From NCBI GenBank assembly GCA_036351675.1, contig JAZBPO010000084.1, positions 1 through 21,802 of the forward strand: 21,802 nt of DNA, read 5' to 3'. The notes under the pieces are model-generated. The model was not told the DNA's origin and searched no databases. It worked only from the letters and a program-made list of their open reading frames with translations. The stretch comes from JAZBPO01 sp036351675 (GTDB lineage Bacteria > Pseudomonadota > Gammaproteobacteria > Pseudomonadales > Azotimanducaceae). Position numbers and translations under genes: made by a program. The stretch's first letter is position 1; each line of letters opens with the position of its first letter. This document shows, piece after piece, positions 1-7,272 of this stretch.

Positions 1-1460
1 ACGTGCGCACGCGCGGCTTCTGGCTGTCCCTTGCCACCGTGCCGCTGATCCTGCTGATCTCGCTCGCCATCCCCATCGCCTCCGATCTGACACGGCCGGA
101 ACTCGACTTCGCCGTGACCGACCGCAGCGGCTGGGTGCTGGAGGCCGTCGTGCGCCGCGCGGACGCCGCGGATCTCCAGCGACTGCTCGCGCGGAACGCG
201 GAACGCGACCGGCCGGAGCCGGCGCAGCGTCTCCTCGAGGCCTGGGCCGCCGGGTCCAATGGAACACTCGAAGCGCGCATCGCCGATCTGCTGGAGGCGC
301 CGGCCGAAGGCCCGGAGCTGGACTTCCTGAGCTGGTGGCGCAGTCTGGCGCCGGCGGAGATGGCGCGCCTCGATGCCGACGCCTGGCGCGCCCGCTTCCG
401 ACTCGTGCACGACCCGCGCCGCTGGGTGCCGCCGCGGGAAGCACGCGCGAATCTGGACGCGGCGCGCATCTTCGCCTGGATCGAGATCCCCGAGGACCCC
501 GTGGGCCGCCCCGACGCCCCGCCCGCGGCGACGCGCTACGCAGCGACCAATCTCACCAACCGCGATCTTCGCGAATGGTTCGCGCCGCAGCTCGATGCGG
601 TCGTCGGTGCGCAGCGTCGCCGGGAAGCGGACGTCCCGGAGCGCCTGTGGCGCTGGCTCGCCGCGGACACGGAGCTCGAGCTGCGCACCGTCGACGCGGG
701 CGGCGCCGCGCGCCCCGCGCAGACGCGCGATCTGCTGCTGCAATGGGGGCCCGTGGCCTTCGTCTACGTGCTCTGGATCTCGATCCAGGTCGTCACGCAG
801 ATGCTCCTGTCGAGTACGGTCGAGGAGAAGTCGGGCAGGCTCGTCGAGGTACTGCTGGCGGCGACGGGCCCGCTGCCGATCATGGCGGGCAAGGTCCTCG
901 GCATCGCGGCCATCGGCCTCGTCATCGTGGGCACCTGGCTCGGCACGCTCGTCGTCGCCGCCCTCGGCCTGCCCCTGCTGCTCGGTCTGCCGGCCGCGGC
1001 AGGGTTCGTGGACCTCGCGACGAATCCCCTCTACCTCGGTTCCTTCCTGGTCTACTACCTGCTCGGCTATCTCTTCTATGCAGCGCTGCTCTGCGGCCTC
1101 GGCTCGCTCTGCACCTCCCTGCGGGAAGCCCAGACCCTCGCCATTCCGGTTCAGAGCGCTCTGTTCCTGCCGCTGCTCGCGATGGTTCCGATCGCCCGCG
1201 ACCCGTCGGGCACGCTCGCCGTGGTGCTGACCTGGCTGCCGCCCTTCACGCCCTTCGTGATGATGAACCGGGCCGCGCAGCCACCGGCGCTGGAGGTCTA
1301 TCTGGGCACGACGCTGCTCATGGTCCTCGCCGTCGCCCTCGCGGCAGTCGTCGGCGCGCGCCTGTTCCGTATCGGCGTGCTGACCAGCGGCCAGGCGCCG
1401 ACGCTGCCGGGCGTGCTGCGGCTGCTGCTGCGGGGCGCGCCGACCGGCGGCGGGCCCTGA
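1..1460 (+). CDS. ABC-2 type transporter permease, 5'-truncated
   Basis: This is the inner-membrane permease subunit of an ABC transporter of the ABC-2/NatB type. The frame is open to the left window edge and the first visible codons already encode a first membrane helix (RTRGFWLSLATVPLIL). Family members usually have some 10-20 residues before it (a KEYLER-type start), so the true start lies upstream. After helix 1 comes a large extracytoplasmic domain, roughly visible residues 27-245. About five membrane helices follow. The segment STVEEKSGRLVEVLLAA, near residue 275, is the typical cytoplasmic loop of ABC-2 permeases of this class. The ATPase gene is probably just upstream of the window. 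The gene converges on the small membrane-protein gene, with only 6 bases between the two stop codons. The substrate is unknown; Na+ or drug export is the family precedent. Confidence 0.85.
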   Translation, partial: VRTRGFWLSLATVPLILLISLAIPIASDLTRPELDFAVTDRSGWVLEAVVRRADAADLQRLLARNAERDRPEPAQRLLEAWAAGSNGTLEARIADLLEAPAEGPELDFLSWWRSLAPAEMARLDADAWRARFRLVHDPRRWVPPREARANLDAARIFAWIEIPEDPVGRPDAPPAATRYAATNLTNRDLREWFAPQLDAVVGAQRRREADVPERLWRWLAADTELELRTVDAGGAARPAQTRDLLLQWGPVAFVYVLWISIQVVTQMLLSSTVEEKSGRLVEVLLAATGPLPIMAGKVLGIAAIGLVIVGTWLGTLVVAALGLPLLLGLPAAAGFVDLATNPLYLGSFLVYYLLGYLFYAALLCGLGSLCTSLREAQTLAIPVQSALFLPLLAMVPIARDPSGTLAVVLTWLPPFTPFVMMNRAAQPPALEVYLGTTLLMVLAVALAAVVGARLFRIGVLTSGQAPTLPGVLRLLLRGAPTGGGP

Positions 1461-1466
1461 GGGCGC

Positions 1467-1709
1467 TCAGTCCCGGCGCCGACGCAGCCAGGCCAGGCAC
1501 CAGCCCAGCGCGGCGCCGAAGAGCACCGCCGCGACGATCATCAGGCCGATGCCGAGGAGCGCCTCGAGGAACACCGAGAGCGGAACGTCCCAGACGTCCC
1601 AGAGCGCCCACATGAAGGCGAGCAGCGTGATCGTCCCGAGCGCCACGCGTCGCTGCAGGCCCCGACGCTTGTCACCGGTGTCGTCGTTGCGGGGCGGTTC
1701 GACGTTCAT
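1467..1709 (-). CDS. Small two-helix membrane protein (80 aa), unknown function
   Basis: This short gene encodes 80 residues. It has a charged N-terminus (about 1-20), two hydrophobic segments (about 22-40, rich in Trp, and 46-75) and a positively charged end (LRRRRD), as in a small inner-membrane hairpin protein. Its ATG at 1709 overlaps the TGA of the MFS gene as ATGA (1706-1709 on the minus strand), so translation is probably coupled to the transporter. I do not recognise a named family. The coupling, the coherent hydrophobic pattern and the fit between MFS stop and ABC permease stop support a real gene. A role as an accessory subunit or regulator of the transporter is only an inference. 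Confidence 0.7.
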   Translation of the reverse strand: MNVEPPRNDDTGDKRRGLQRRVALGTITLLAFMWALWDVWDVPLSVFLEALLGIGLMIVAAVLFGAALGWCLAWLRRRRD

Positions 1710-3022
1710 CCGTGCTGCTCTCCCGTTCGGCCCGTCCGAGCGACCTCGGCCTCCTGCTCCGCCACGGAACGCACAGGGTACGGATCGTCCGGCGACGGCA
1801 GGCGCAGGGCCCAGGTGCACAGCGCCGAGGCGACGTAGAAGCCGAGGAAGACCTGGAACGCCAGCGTGTAGTCGCCCTGCGTGTCGAAGACCCACCCCGC
1901 GAAGGGCAGGCCCGAGACCTGCAGCGGCATCATGGCCGGCCGCATCAGCCCCATGACCCGTCCGAAGTTCTCGCGCCCGAAGGCGATGCCCGCGATGGCG
2001 CCGTGCAGCGGCACGATACCGCCCATGCCGAAGCCGAACACCGTCGCGCCGAGCGCGAAGGCGAGATAGCCGTCCGCCGCGAGCATGCCGAGCTGGCCGA
2101 GGAGCTGGCTGCCGATCGCCGCGAGCAGCGCGAGACGCGGGTCGAGGCGGTCGACGATCCAGCCGAACACGACCTTGCCCAGGACCCCCGCCCCGGCACC
2201 GAAGGACAGCACCGGCGCCGCCTGCATGAGCGAGAAGCCCCGGTCGGTCACGCGCGGCACCATGTGCGTGAGCGTTGCGCCCATGACGCAGAACAGCAGG
2301 CCGATGGCGAGCGTGATCATCCAGAAGTTGTAGTCCGCGAGCAGCGCCCGCGTCGCCATCGCGGGGCGCGGGCCGCCGAGCGTCGCCCGGTGTCCGTCGC
2401 CGTCCGGGAACTGTCCGATCTCCTCCGGCGTGGAGACGACGAAGCGCAGCACCACGGGCAGCACCAGCAGCGCGGTGAAGAGGCCGAAGACAGCGAAGCC
2501 GCCACGCCAGCCGAGATGCTCGATGAGCAGCGCCGAGGCGAGTGGCATGACCACGCCGGAGAGAGAGATGCCCATCGTCGCCACGCCGAGCGCCGTGCCC
2601 CGTCGCACCTCGAACCAGTTCGCCACGAGCTTCGCCGTCGCGAGCCCGCCCATGGCGTTCGAGCCGAAGGCGATGAGCGTCGCGAGCACCAGGTAGAACT
2701 GCCACTGCGCCTGCACCGCGGCCAGCAGCAGGAATCCCGTACTCATGGCGGCCGTTCCGGCGAGGATCGTGCGCCGGATCGGGAAGCGATCCAGCGCGTT
2801 GCCGATGAAGGGCGCGAGGAGGCCACCGATCATGTTCACGAGCGTGAGGCCGACGGCGACGTCGAGGCGGGCGCCCCCGAACTCCGCCGCGAGCGCCTTG
2901 AAGAACACACCGTAGGAATAGAAGAAGAACCCCACGGCGATGAAGTCGACGAAGAAGGCGACGCCGACGATACGCCAGCCGTGGAAGGGGCGATCCGGTG
3001 AGGGCATGCTGACCGTGCTCAT
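1706..3022 (-). CDS. MFS transporter (monocarboxylate/oxalate-formate antiporter-like)
   Basis: This encodes a 438-residue major facilitator superfamily permease of the inner membrane, with about 12 hydrophobic segments. The N-terminal FHGWRIVGVAFFVDF and the motif-A-like GNALDRFPIRR at about residues 74-84, between helices 2 and 3, are typical. A second motif-A-like GWIVDRLDPR follows in the C-terminal half. This layout resembles the MCT/OFA-type MFS_1 carriers, which move carboxylates, but the substrate cannot be read from the sequence. The start at 3022 (MSTVSMPSPD) is chosen because the residues upstream look non-coding. The in-frame ATG at 3007 is an alternative, and neither has a strong Shine-Dalgarno. 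The gene is divergent from the pentapeptide-repeat gene with only 41 bases between starts, so its promoter must overlap that gene. It is coupled by ATGA to the small membrane protein downstream. Confidence 0.87.
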   Translation of the reverse strand: MSTVSMPSPDRPFHGWRIVGVAFFVDFIAVGFFFYSYGVFFKALAAEFGGARLDVAVGLTLVNMIGGLLAPFIGNALDRFPIRRTILAGTAAMSTGFLLLAAVQAQWQFYLVLATLIAFGSNAMGGLATAKLVANWFEVRRGTALGVATMGISLSGVVMPLASALLIEHLGWRGGFAVFGLFTALLVLPVVLRFVVSTPEEIGQFPDGDGHRATLGGPRPAMATRALLADYNFWMITLAIGLLFCVMGATLTHMVPRVTDRGFSLMQAAPVLSFGAGAGVLGKVVFGWIVDRLDPRLALLAAIGSQLLGQLGMLAADGYLAFALGATVFGFGMGGIVPLHGAIAGIAFGRENFGRVMGLMRPAMMPLQVSGLPFAGWVFDTQGDYTLAFQVFLGFYVASALCTWALRLPSPDDPYPVRSVAEQEAEVARTGRTGEQHG

Positions 3023-3063
3023 CGCTGCCGCCGCGCGCGAGAGGCTTCGAGAGGAGGGACCGG

Positions 3064-3819
3064 GTGGACGTGCAGGCCCTGAGCAGGGCGCTCGAGACGG
3101 AGGGCGGCATCGCCGATGCGACCCTGGAGGATCTGCTCTTCCCCACGCTGGAAGCACCCGGGCCCCTGCGTTTCGAGGACGTGCGCTTCGAACGCGTGGA
3201 CTTCACCGCCGCAGATCTCACCGGTGCCCGCTTCGAACGCTGCGCATTCGTCGCCTGCACCCTCGATCGGATCTGCCTCGCGGACGCTCGCTTCAGCGCC
3301 AGTCGCTTCCACGACGCGGACCGCGCCGAGGGACAGACCCTCCGGCACGCGGACCTCGAGGGCGCACGGCTGTCCGGCTGCGATCTGTCGCTGTGCACGC
3401 TGCAGGGCGGTCACGGCTGGAACCTCGTTCTGGAGGACTGCACGGCCCAGGGCCTGACCGTGGAGCGCATGGATTTCTCGCGTCACCCGTCGCGGCAACT
3501 CACGCTCACCGCGTTCACGGCCGAGCGCTGCAACCTCGCCTTCGCCGAGTTCTCCGGCCTGCACCTCGAGGGCGCGACCTTCGCCGGATCCCGACTGCGC
3601 GAGGCGATCCTGGACGACGTCGACCTCACGGCGGCAGACCTGTCCGGGTGCGATCTGTCCGGCGTCCGGGCGCGACGGGTGACGCTGGCGGGAGCGGACC
3701 TGCGCGATGCGCAGCTGGCGGGGCTGGATCCGCTGCGCATCGACGTCGCGGGCGCGAAGATCCGCGCCTGGCAGGCCCAGGTCCTGCTGGAAGCCATGGG
3801 CCTCGTCGTGGAGGACTGA
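3064..3819 (+). CDS. Pentapeptide-repeat protein, Qnr-like (gyrase-protection family)
   Basis: This 251-residue protein is made mostly of A(D/N)LXX-type pentapeptide repeats, about residues 34-230 (for example FTAADLTGARF, LTAADLSGCDLSG). Such repeats fold into a right-handed quadrilateral beta-helix that mimics DNA. The C-terminus, GLDPLRIDVAGAKIRAWQ at about 220-237 followed by VLLEAMGLVVED, closely parallels the end of Qnr proteins as I recall them (GLDPRRVNLEGVKICAWQ, then LLEALGVIV). In Qnr that region forms the dimerisation helix. An internal CNLAFAEFSG also matches. Qnr proteins are about 215-220 residues; this one has about 30 extra at the N-terminus. The GTG start at 3064 is set by GGAGGG at 3053-3058, five bases upstream. 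Family membership is well supported. Protection of DNA gyrase or topoisomerase IV is inferred. Confidence 0.85.
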   Translation: MDVQALSRALETEGGIADATLEDLLFPTLEAPGPLRFEDVRFERVDFTAADLTGARFERCAFVACTLDRICLADARFSASRFHDADRAEGQTLRHADLEGARLSGCDLSLCTLQGGHGWNLVLEDCTAQGLTVERMDFSRHPSRQLTLTAFTAERCNLAFAEFSGLHLEGATFAGSRLREAILDDVDLTAADLSGCDLSGVRARRVTLAGADLRDAQLAGLDPLRIDVAGAKIRAWQAQVLLEAMGLVVED

Positions 3820-3874
3820 CGCCGGGCGCAGCTGCGCCCGGCGTCGGTCACGCGGAGGGCCGCTTCAGCCCTCC
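3818..3874. terminator. Candidate bidirectional terminator: two hairpins between convergent genes
   Basis: Bases 3818-3845 form a perfect 28-base palindrome (GACGCCGGGCGCAG and its reverse complement) starting inside the TGA of the Qnr-like gene. A second hairpin, with a 7-bp stem GGAGGGC/GCCCTCC at 3854-3860 and 3868-3874, spans the FKBP stop codon. Neither is followed by a clear T tract on either strand, so these are not textbook Rho-independent terminators. Their position between convergent stops is the main argument for a termination role. Confidence 0.5.
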
Positions 3875-4659
3875 TCGGGTCTCACTTCGATCAGTTCCAC
3901 CTCGAACTCGAGCAGGGCGTTCGGCGGGATGTCCGGGCTCGGTGGCCGGGCACCGTAGGCGAGTTCCGGCGGCAACCAGATCTTCCAGCGCTCACCCGTG
4001 GCCATGAGCTGCAGCGCCTCCGTCCAGCCCGGGATCACCTGGTCGAGACCGAAGGTGGCCGGCTGCCCGCGCTCCTCGGAGGAATCGAAGACCGTGCCGT
4101 CGAGGAGGCGGCCCGTGTAATGCGTGACGTCCACCGCGGTCGGTCCGCCGGGGGCCGTACCCGGAGCCTCGACGAGTTCGGCATGCACGGCCTCGAGCGC
4201 TTCGTACTGAAGACCGGACTCCGTCGTCGTGACCTCGGGTCTGGCGCCGTTCTCGGCGAGGAAGGCCTCGGCGGCGGCCACGTTCTCGCTGGCGGCCTGT
4301 TCGGCGCGAGCCTGGCGCCGTTCGATGAGCATGCCGCGGGCGCTCGCGAAGGTCGCCCGATCGACGCGGGACTCCGCCCCGCTGGTGCCGTCCGCGACAC
4401 CCTGCCGGAACGCCTCGTCGTCGAAGTCCTCGCCGAACTGCCCGGCGAACTGCTCGGCGATCTGATAGCCGGCGCTGTAGCTGACCTGCGCCTCCGGCGT
4501 CTGCGGTGCCGCTTCCGGCGCGTCCGCGGCGGCGTCCGCTGGTGCCGCCGGGGCCGGGGCAGCGCCCTGTTGCTCACAGGCGGCGAGCAGGCCGCACAGT
4601 GCCAGCGCTGCGCCCAGGCGCTGGAACGGGAACGGCGACGCGAGTCGTCGAACTGCCAT
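3865..4659 (-). CDS. FKBP-type peptidyl-prolyl isomerase, Mip/FkpA-like lipoprotein
   Basis: This is a 264-residue peptidyl-prolyl cis-trans isomerase predicted to be anchored in the periplasm. It has a lipoprotein signal (residues 1-27) with lipobox LLAAC and Cys28 as the lipidation site. An Ala/Pro-rich linker covers about 30-57. An FKBP_N dimerisation-type region covers about 58-135 (VSYSAGYQIAEQF, FDDEAFRQGV), and the FKBP catalytic domain about 145-260. Expected active-site positions are present: Tyr181 (HYTGRLLDGTVFDSS), Phe191-Asp192, Val208-Ile209, Trp212 and Tyr235. The start at 4659 has a GGAGG five bases upstream. The FKBP family (Mip, FkpA) assists periplasmic protein folding. The gene is divergent from prc, also an envelope quality-control gene, across 302 bases. 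Confidence 0.93.
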   Translation of the reverse strand: MAVRRLASPFPFQRLGAALALCGLLAACEQQGAAPAPAAPADAAADAPEAAPQTPEAQVSYSAGYQIAEQFAGQFGEDFDDEAFRQGVADGTSGAESRVDRATFASARGMLIERRQARAEQAASENVAAAEAFLAENGARPEVTTTESGLQYEALEAVHAELVEAPGTAPGGPTAVDVTHYTGRLLDGTVFDSSEERGQPATFGLDQVIPGWTEALQLMATGERWKIWLPPELAYGARPPSPDIPPNALLEFEVELIEVRPEEG

Positions 4660-4747
4660 GGAATCCTCCGATCGTGGGTGGTCGCGGCGCAGCGAGCGTC
4701 CGCGGAGTCGGGCCGGGAACGGGGCCGCAGAATGCATGGAGCGCCAG

Positions 4748-4778
4748 TTGCGCCCCGCGAACAGCGCTGCCTACTATA
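4748..4778. promoter_or_regulatory. Weak candidate sigma-70 elements between the FKBP and prc genes
   Basis: Bases 4773-4778 read TATAGT on the minus strand, five of six matches to the -10 consensus. They lie about 115 bases before the FKBP start, but no clear -35 lies 17 bases further up. On the plus strand TTGCGC (4748-4753), an 18-base spacer and TACTAT (4772-4777) make a weak promoter toward prc. This A/T-rich spot stands out in otherwise GC-rich DNA, which is the main reason to note it. I see no other gene or repeat in 4660-4873. Confidence 0.3.
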
Positions 4779-4873
4779 CCTGCCTCGCACTCCCGTGGCT
4801 GCGCCGGGCGGAGCCGCGTGCCAGAGGCCGGGGCGACCTGGTACGCCGGAATGCCTTCACCACACCGCAGCCG

Positions 4874-4901
4874 GGAACTGCCCGGTCCAGGAGACGTCAA
4901 A
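4874..4901 (+). promoter_or_regulatory. Sigma-E-type (RpoE/AlgU) promoter upstream of prc
   Basis: GGAACTG at 4874-4880 matches six of seven bases of the sigma-E -35 consensus GGAACTT. GTCAAA at 4896-4901 fits the -10 element (TCAAA/TCTGA type). The 15 bases between GGAACTG and GTCAAA, or 16 to the TC, are the preferred spacing. Transcription would start near 4907, giving a leader of about 55 bases before the prc start at 4962. Envelope-stress control suits a periplasmic protease. The match is seen directly; its activity is inferred. Confidence 0.6.
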
Positions 4902-4961
4902 GCAGACCGACTGGCCGCTCCGGCGGTGCCGTCGTCGACGTCAAGCCCAAGGGAGGCACAG

Positions 4962-7178
4962 ATGCCGAGTCCGGCCGTACGCTTCGCGCGTGTCATGCTC
5001 CTGCCAGCAGTGCTCCTCACGGGAGCCGCCTCCGCCATCACGCTCGACACGGTGGAGGTCACGCCGCTCGAACCCCTGGAGGTGCATCCGCGCACGAGCG
5101 TCAACGTCGTCGAGCAGCTCGCGCGTCACCACTACGTCCGCCGAGGCATCGACGACGACCTCTCGAGCACGGTCTTCGACCGCTACCTCGAGATGCTCGA
5201 TCCGCAGCGCTCCTACTTCCTCGCCGACGACGTGCGCGCCTTCGAGAAGTACCGCTACGCCCTCGACGATGCGCTGCGACGCGGTGATCTCGAACCCGCC
5301 TTCGAGATGTTCAACCGCTATCACGCCATCCTCGTCGATCGCCTCGAACACGTGGTGACGCTGCTGAACGCCGGCATCGACGACTGGGATTTCGACGCCG
5401 ACGAAACGCTGCAGACGGACCGTTCGGACGCCCCCTGGCTCGAATCCGCCGCGGCGCGCGACGATCTCTGGCGCCGTCGCCTGAAGGCGAACGCCCTCGC
5501 CATGCGTCTGAACGACAAGGACATGGACGAGATCACGGAAGTCCTGCTGAAGCGCTATCGGAACCGGCTGCACCGGGCGACGCAGACCAACGCCGAGGAC
5601 GCGTTCCAGGTCTACATGAACGCCGTCGCGACGTCCTACGACCCGCACACGCAGTACTTCTCTCCGCGCACCTCCGAGAACTTCAACATCAACATGTCGC
5701 TCTCGCTGGAGGGCATCGGTGCGGTGCTGCGCACGGAGGACGAATACACGACCGTCGTGCGTCTCGTGCCTGCTGGACCCGCGGACAAGAGCGAACTCCT
5801 CGGGCCGGAGGATCGCATCGTCTCCGTGGCCCAGGGCGACGAGGGGGAATGGGTCGACGTCGTCGGCTGGCGCCTGGACGACGTGGTCGACCTCATTCGC
5901 GGGCCGGCCGGTTCCACGGTACGCCTGGAGATCGTCCCCGACGGTCAGGACGCCACCGGCAAGAGCCAGCGGATCGCGCTCGTGCGCGAGGCGGTCAAGC
6001 TCGAGGAGCAGTCCGCTCAGTCACGCGTCATAGAGATCGAGCGCAACGGCACCTCGCATCGCGTCGGCGTCATCGACATCCCGACCTTCTACATCGACTT
6101 CAAGGCGCTGCAGCAGGGCGACCCCGAGTACAAGAGCACCACGCGCGACGTGCGCCGGCTCATCGAGGAACTCGAGGCCGAGGGCATCGACGGCCTCGTG
6201 ATCGACCTGCGCAACAACGGCGGCGGCTCGCTGCAGGAAGCGAATTCGCTCACCGGCCTGTTCATCAAGGCCGGGCCGACCGTGCAGATCCGCAGCGCCA
6301 GCGGACGCGTCGACCTCTTCAACGACGAGGACGGCGAAGTGGCCTGGGACGGCCCGCTCGCCGTGCTCGTCAATCGACTCTCCGCGTCCGCCTCGGAGAT
6401 CTTCGCCGGCGCGATCCAGGACTATCAGCGCGGCCTGATCATCGGTGGCCAGACCTTCGGCAAGGGAACGGTGCAGACACTCATCCCACTGAACCGCGGT
6501 CAGCTCAAGATGACCCAGGCCAAGTTCTATCGCGTCTCGGGTCAGAGCACGCAGCACCAGGGAATCATCCCCGACATCGAGTACCCCGAACTCTACGACC
6601 ACGAAGAGATCGGCGAGTCGACGCTCGACGACGCGCTGCCCTGGGACGTGATCCGGCCGACGCGTTTCCGTCGCGCCGAGCCGCTCGCGCCGCTCCTGTC
6701 CATGCTCGAACACCGTCACCGGGCCCGCATCGAGGACGACCCGGAATTCGTCTACATCGAGCGGCTCCTCGAACGCACGCGCGAACGCAACGCCCGCTCG
6801 GAGATCTCGCTCTCGGAGGCGCGGAGACGCAGCGAGCAGGAGGAAGAGGAAGCCTGGCGCCTGGAACTCGAGAACATGCGTCGCGTCGCGCGCGGCGAGG
6901 CGCCGATCTCCGACCTCGACGAACTCGACGAGGACGAGGCCGATCCGACCGTGGCCGCGGGCAATGCGGACATCCAGGTGCCCGGCGCCGTAGAGGACGA
7001 GCTCGACGCAGCCGGCGACACCGAAGAGACCGTTGCGAGCGAAGAGGACGAGGCGGACGACGACGAGGCCGACGCCCTGCTCGTGGAGAGCGGGCACATC
7101 CTCCTCGACTACATCACGCTGGCACGCAGTGTCGCGGATCTCGATGCGCCCGCGACGGAAGGCGCCGCCACGAACTGA
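4962..7178 (+). CDS. prc: Tail-specific (C-terminal processing) periplasmic protease Prc/Tsp, family S41
   Basis: This 738-residue serine protease degrades or trims periplasmic proteins from their C-termini. It has a signal peptide at 1-25 (VMLLPAVLLTGAASA), an N-terminal Tsp region to about 235 and a PDZ domain at about 240-330 (SLEGIGAVLRTEDEYTTV). The S41 peptidase core covers about 360-530. The Ser-Lys dyad is visible as Ser476 in SASASEIFAG and Lys501 in FGKGTVQ, with the 25-residue spacing of E. coli Tsp. The substrate-binding LRNNGGG lies at 416-422. A C-terminal DUF3340-like region follows. Unusually, about 650-705 is a strongly acidic stretch (DEDEADP, EEDEADDDEAD) ahead of a final helix. 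The ATG at 4962 is chosen because GGGAGG lies five bases upstream and a signal peptide starts there. Confidence 0.95.
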   Translation: MPSPAVRFARVMLLPAVLLTGAASAITLDTVEVTPLEPLEVHPRTSVNVVEQLARHHYVRRGIDDDLSSTVFDRYLEMLDPQRSYFLADDVRAFEKYRYALDDALRRGDLEPAFEMFNRYHAILVDRLEHVVTLLNAGIDDWDFDADETLQTDRSDAPWLESAAARDDLWRRRLKANALAMRLNDKDMDEITEVLLKRYRNRLHRATQTNAEDAFQVYMNAVATSYDPHTQYFSPRTSENFNINMSLSLEGIGAVLRTEDEYTTVVRLVPAGPADKSELLGPEDRIVSVAQGDEGEWVDVVGWRLDDVVDLIRGPAGSTVRLEIVPDGQDATGKSQRIALVREAVKLEEQSAQSRVIEIERNGTSHRVGVIDIPTFYIDFKALQQGDPEYKSTTRDVRRLIEELEAEGIDGLVIDLRNNGGGSLQEANSLTGLFIKAGPTVQIRSASGRVDLFNDEDGEVAWDGPLAVLVNRLSASASEIFAGAIQDYQRGLIIGGQTFGKGTVQTLIPLNRGQLKMTQAKFYRVSGQSTQHQGIIPDIEYPELYDHEEIGESTLDDALPWDVIRPTRFRRAEPLAPLLSMLEHRHRARIEDDPEFVYIERLLERTRERNARSEISLSEARRRSEQEEEEAWRLELENMRRVARGEAPISDLDELDEDEADPTVAAGNADIQVPGAVEDELDAAGDTEETVASEEDEADDDEADALLVESGHILLDYITLARSVADLDAPATEGAATN

Positions 7179-7207
7179 AGCAACCGATCGGCAGGGATCG
7201 CCCGCGA

Positions 7208-7229
7208 CGCGCGCCCTACGGGGCGCGCG
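7208..7229 (+). terminator. Stable hairpin after prc (TACG tetraloop)
   Basis: A 9-bp perfect GC stem (7208-7216 with 7221-7229) is closed by the loop TACG on a C-G pair, a UNCG-type tetraloop that is exceptionally stable in RNA. It lies 30 bases after the prc stop. The following bases (CTGCGTTC) are only weakly T-rich. It probably ends or protects the prc transcript and separates it from the acyl-CoA synthetase gene. Confidence 0.5.
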
Positions 7230-7272
7230 CTGCGTTCAGGCGGTCACGTCGTATCCGAGGGGGAGAGAAGCA

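Noticed and set aside
4715..4755. Possible sigma-E promoter for the FKBP gene (GCAACTG on the minus strand, then TCTGC)
   Set aside because: The -35 has only five of seven matches and the spacer is about 13 bases, too short. The prc-side site is far better.
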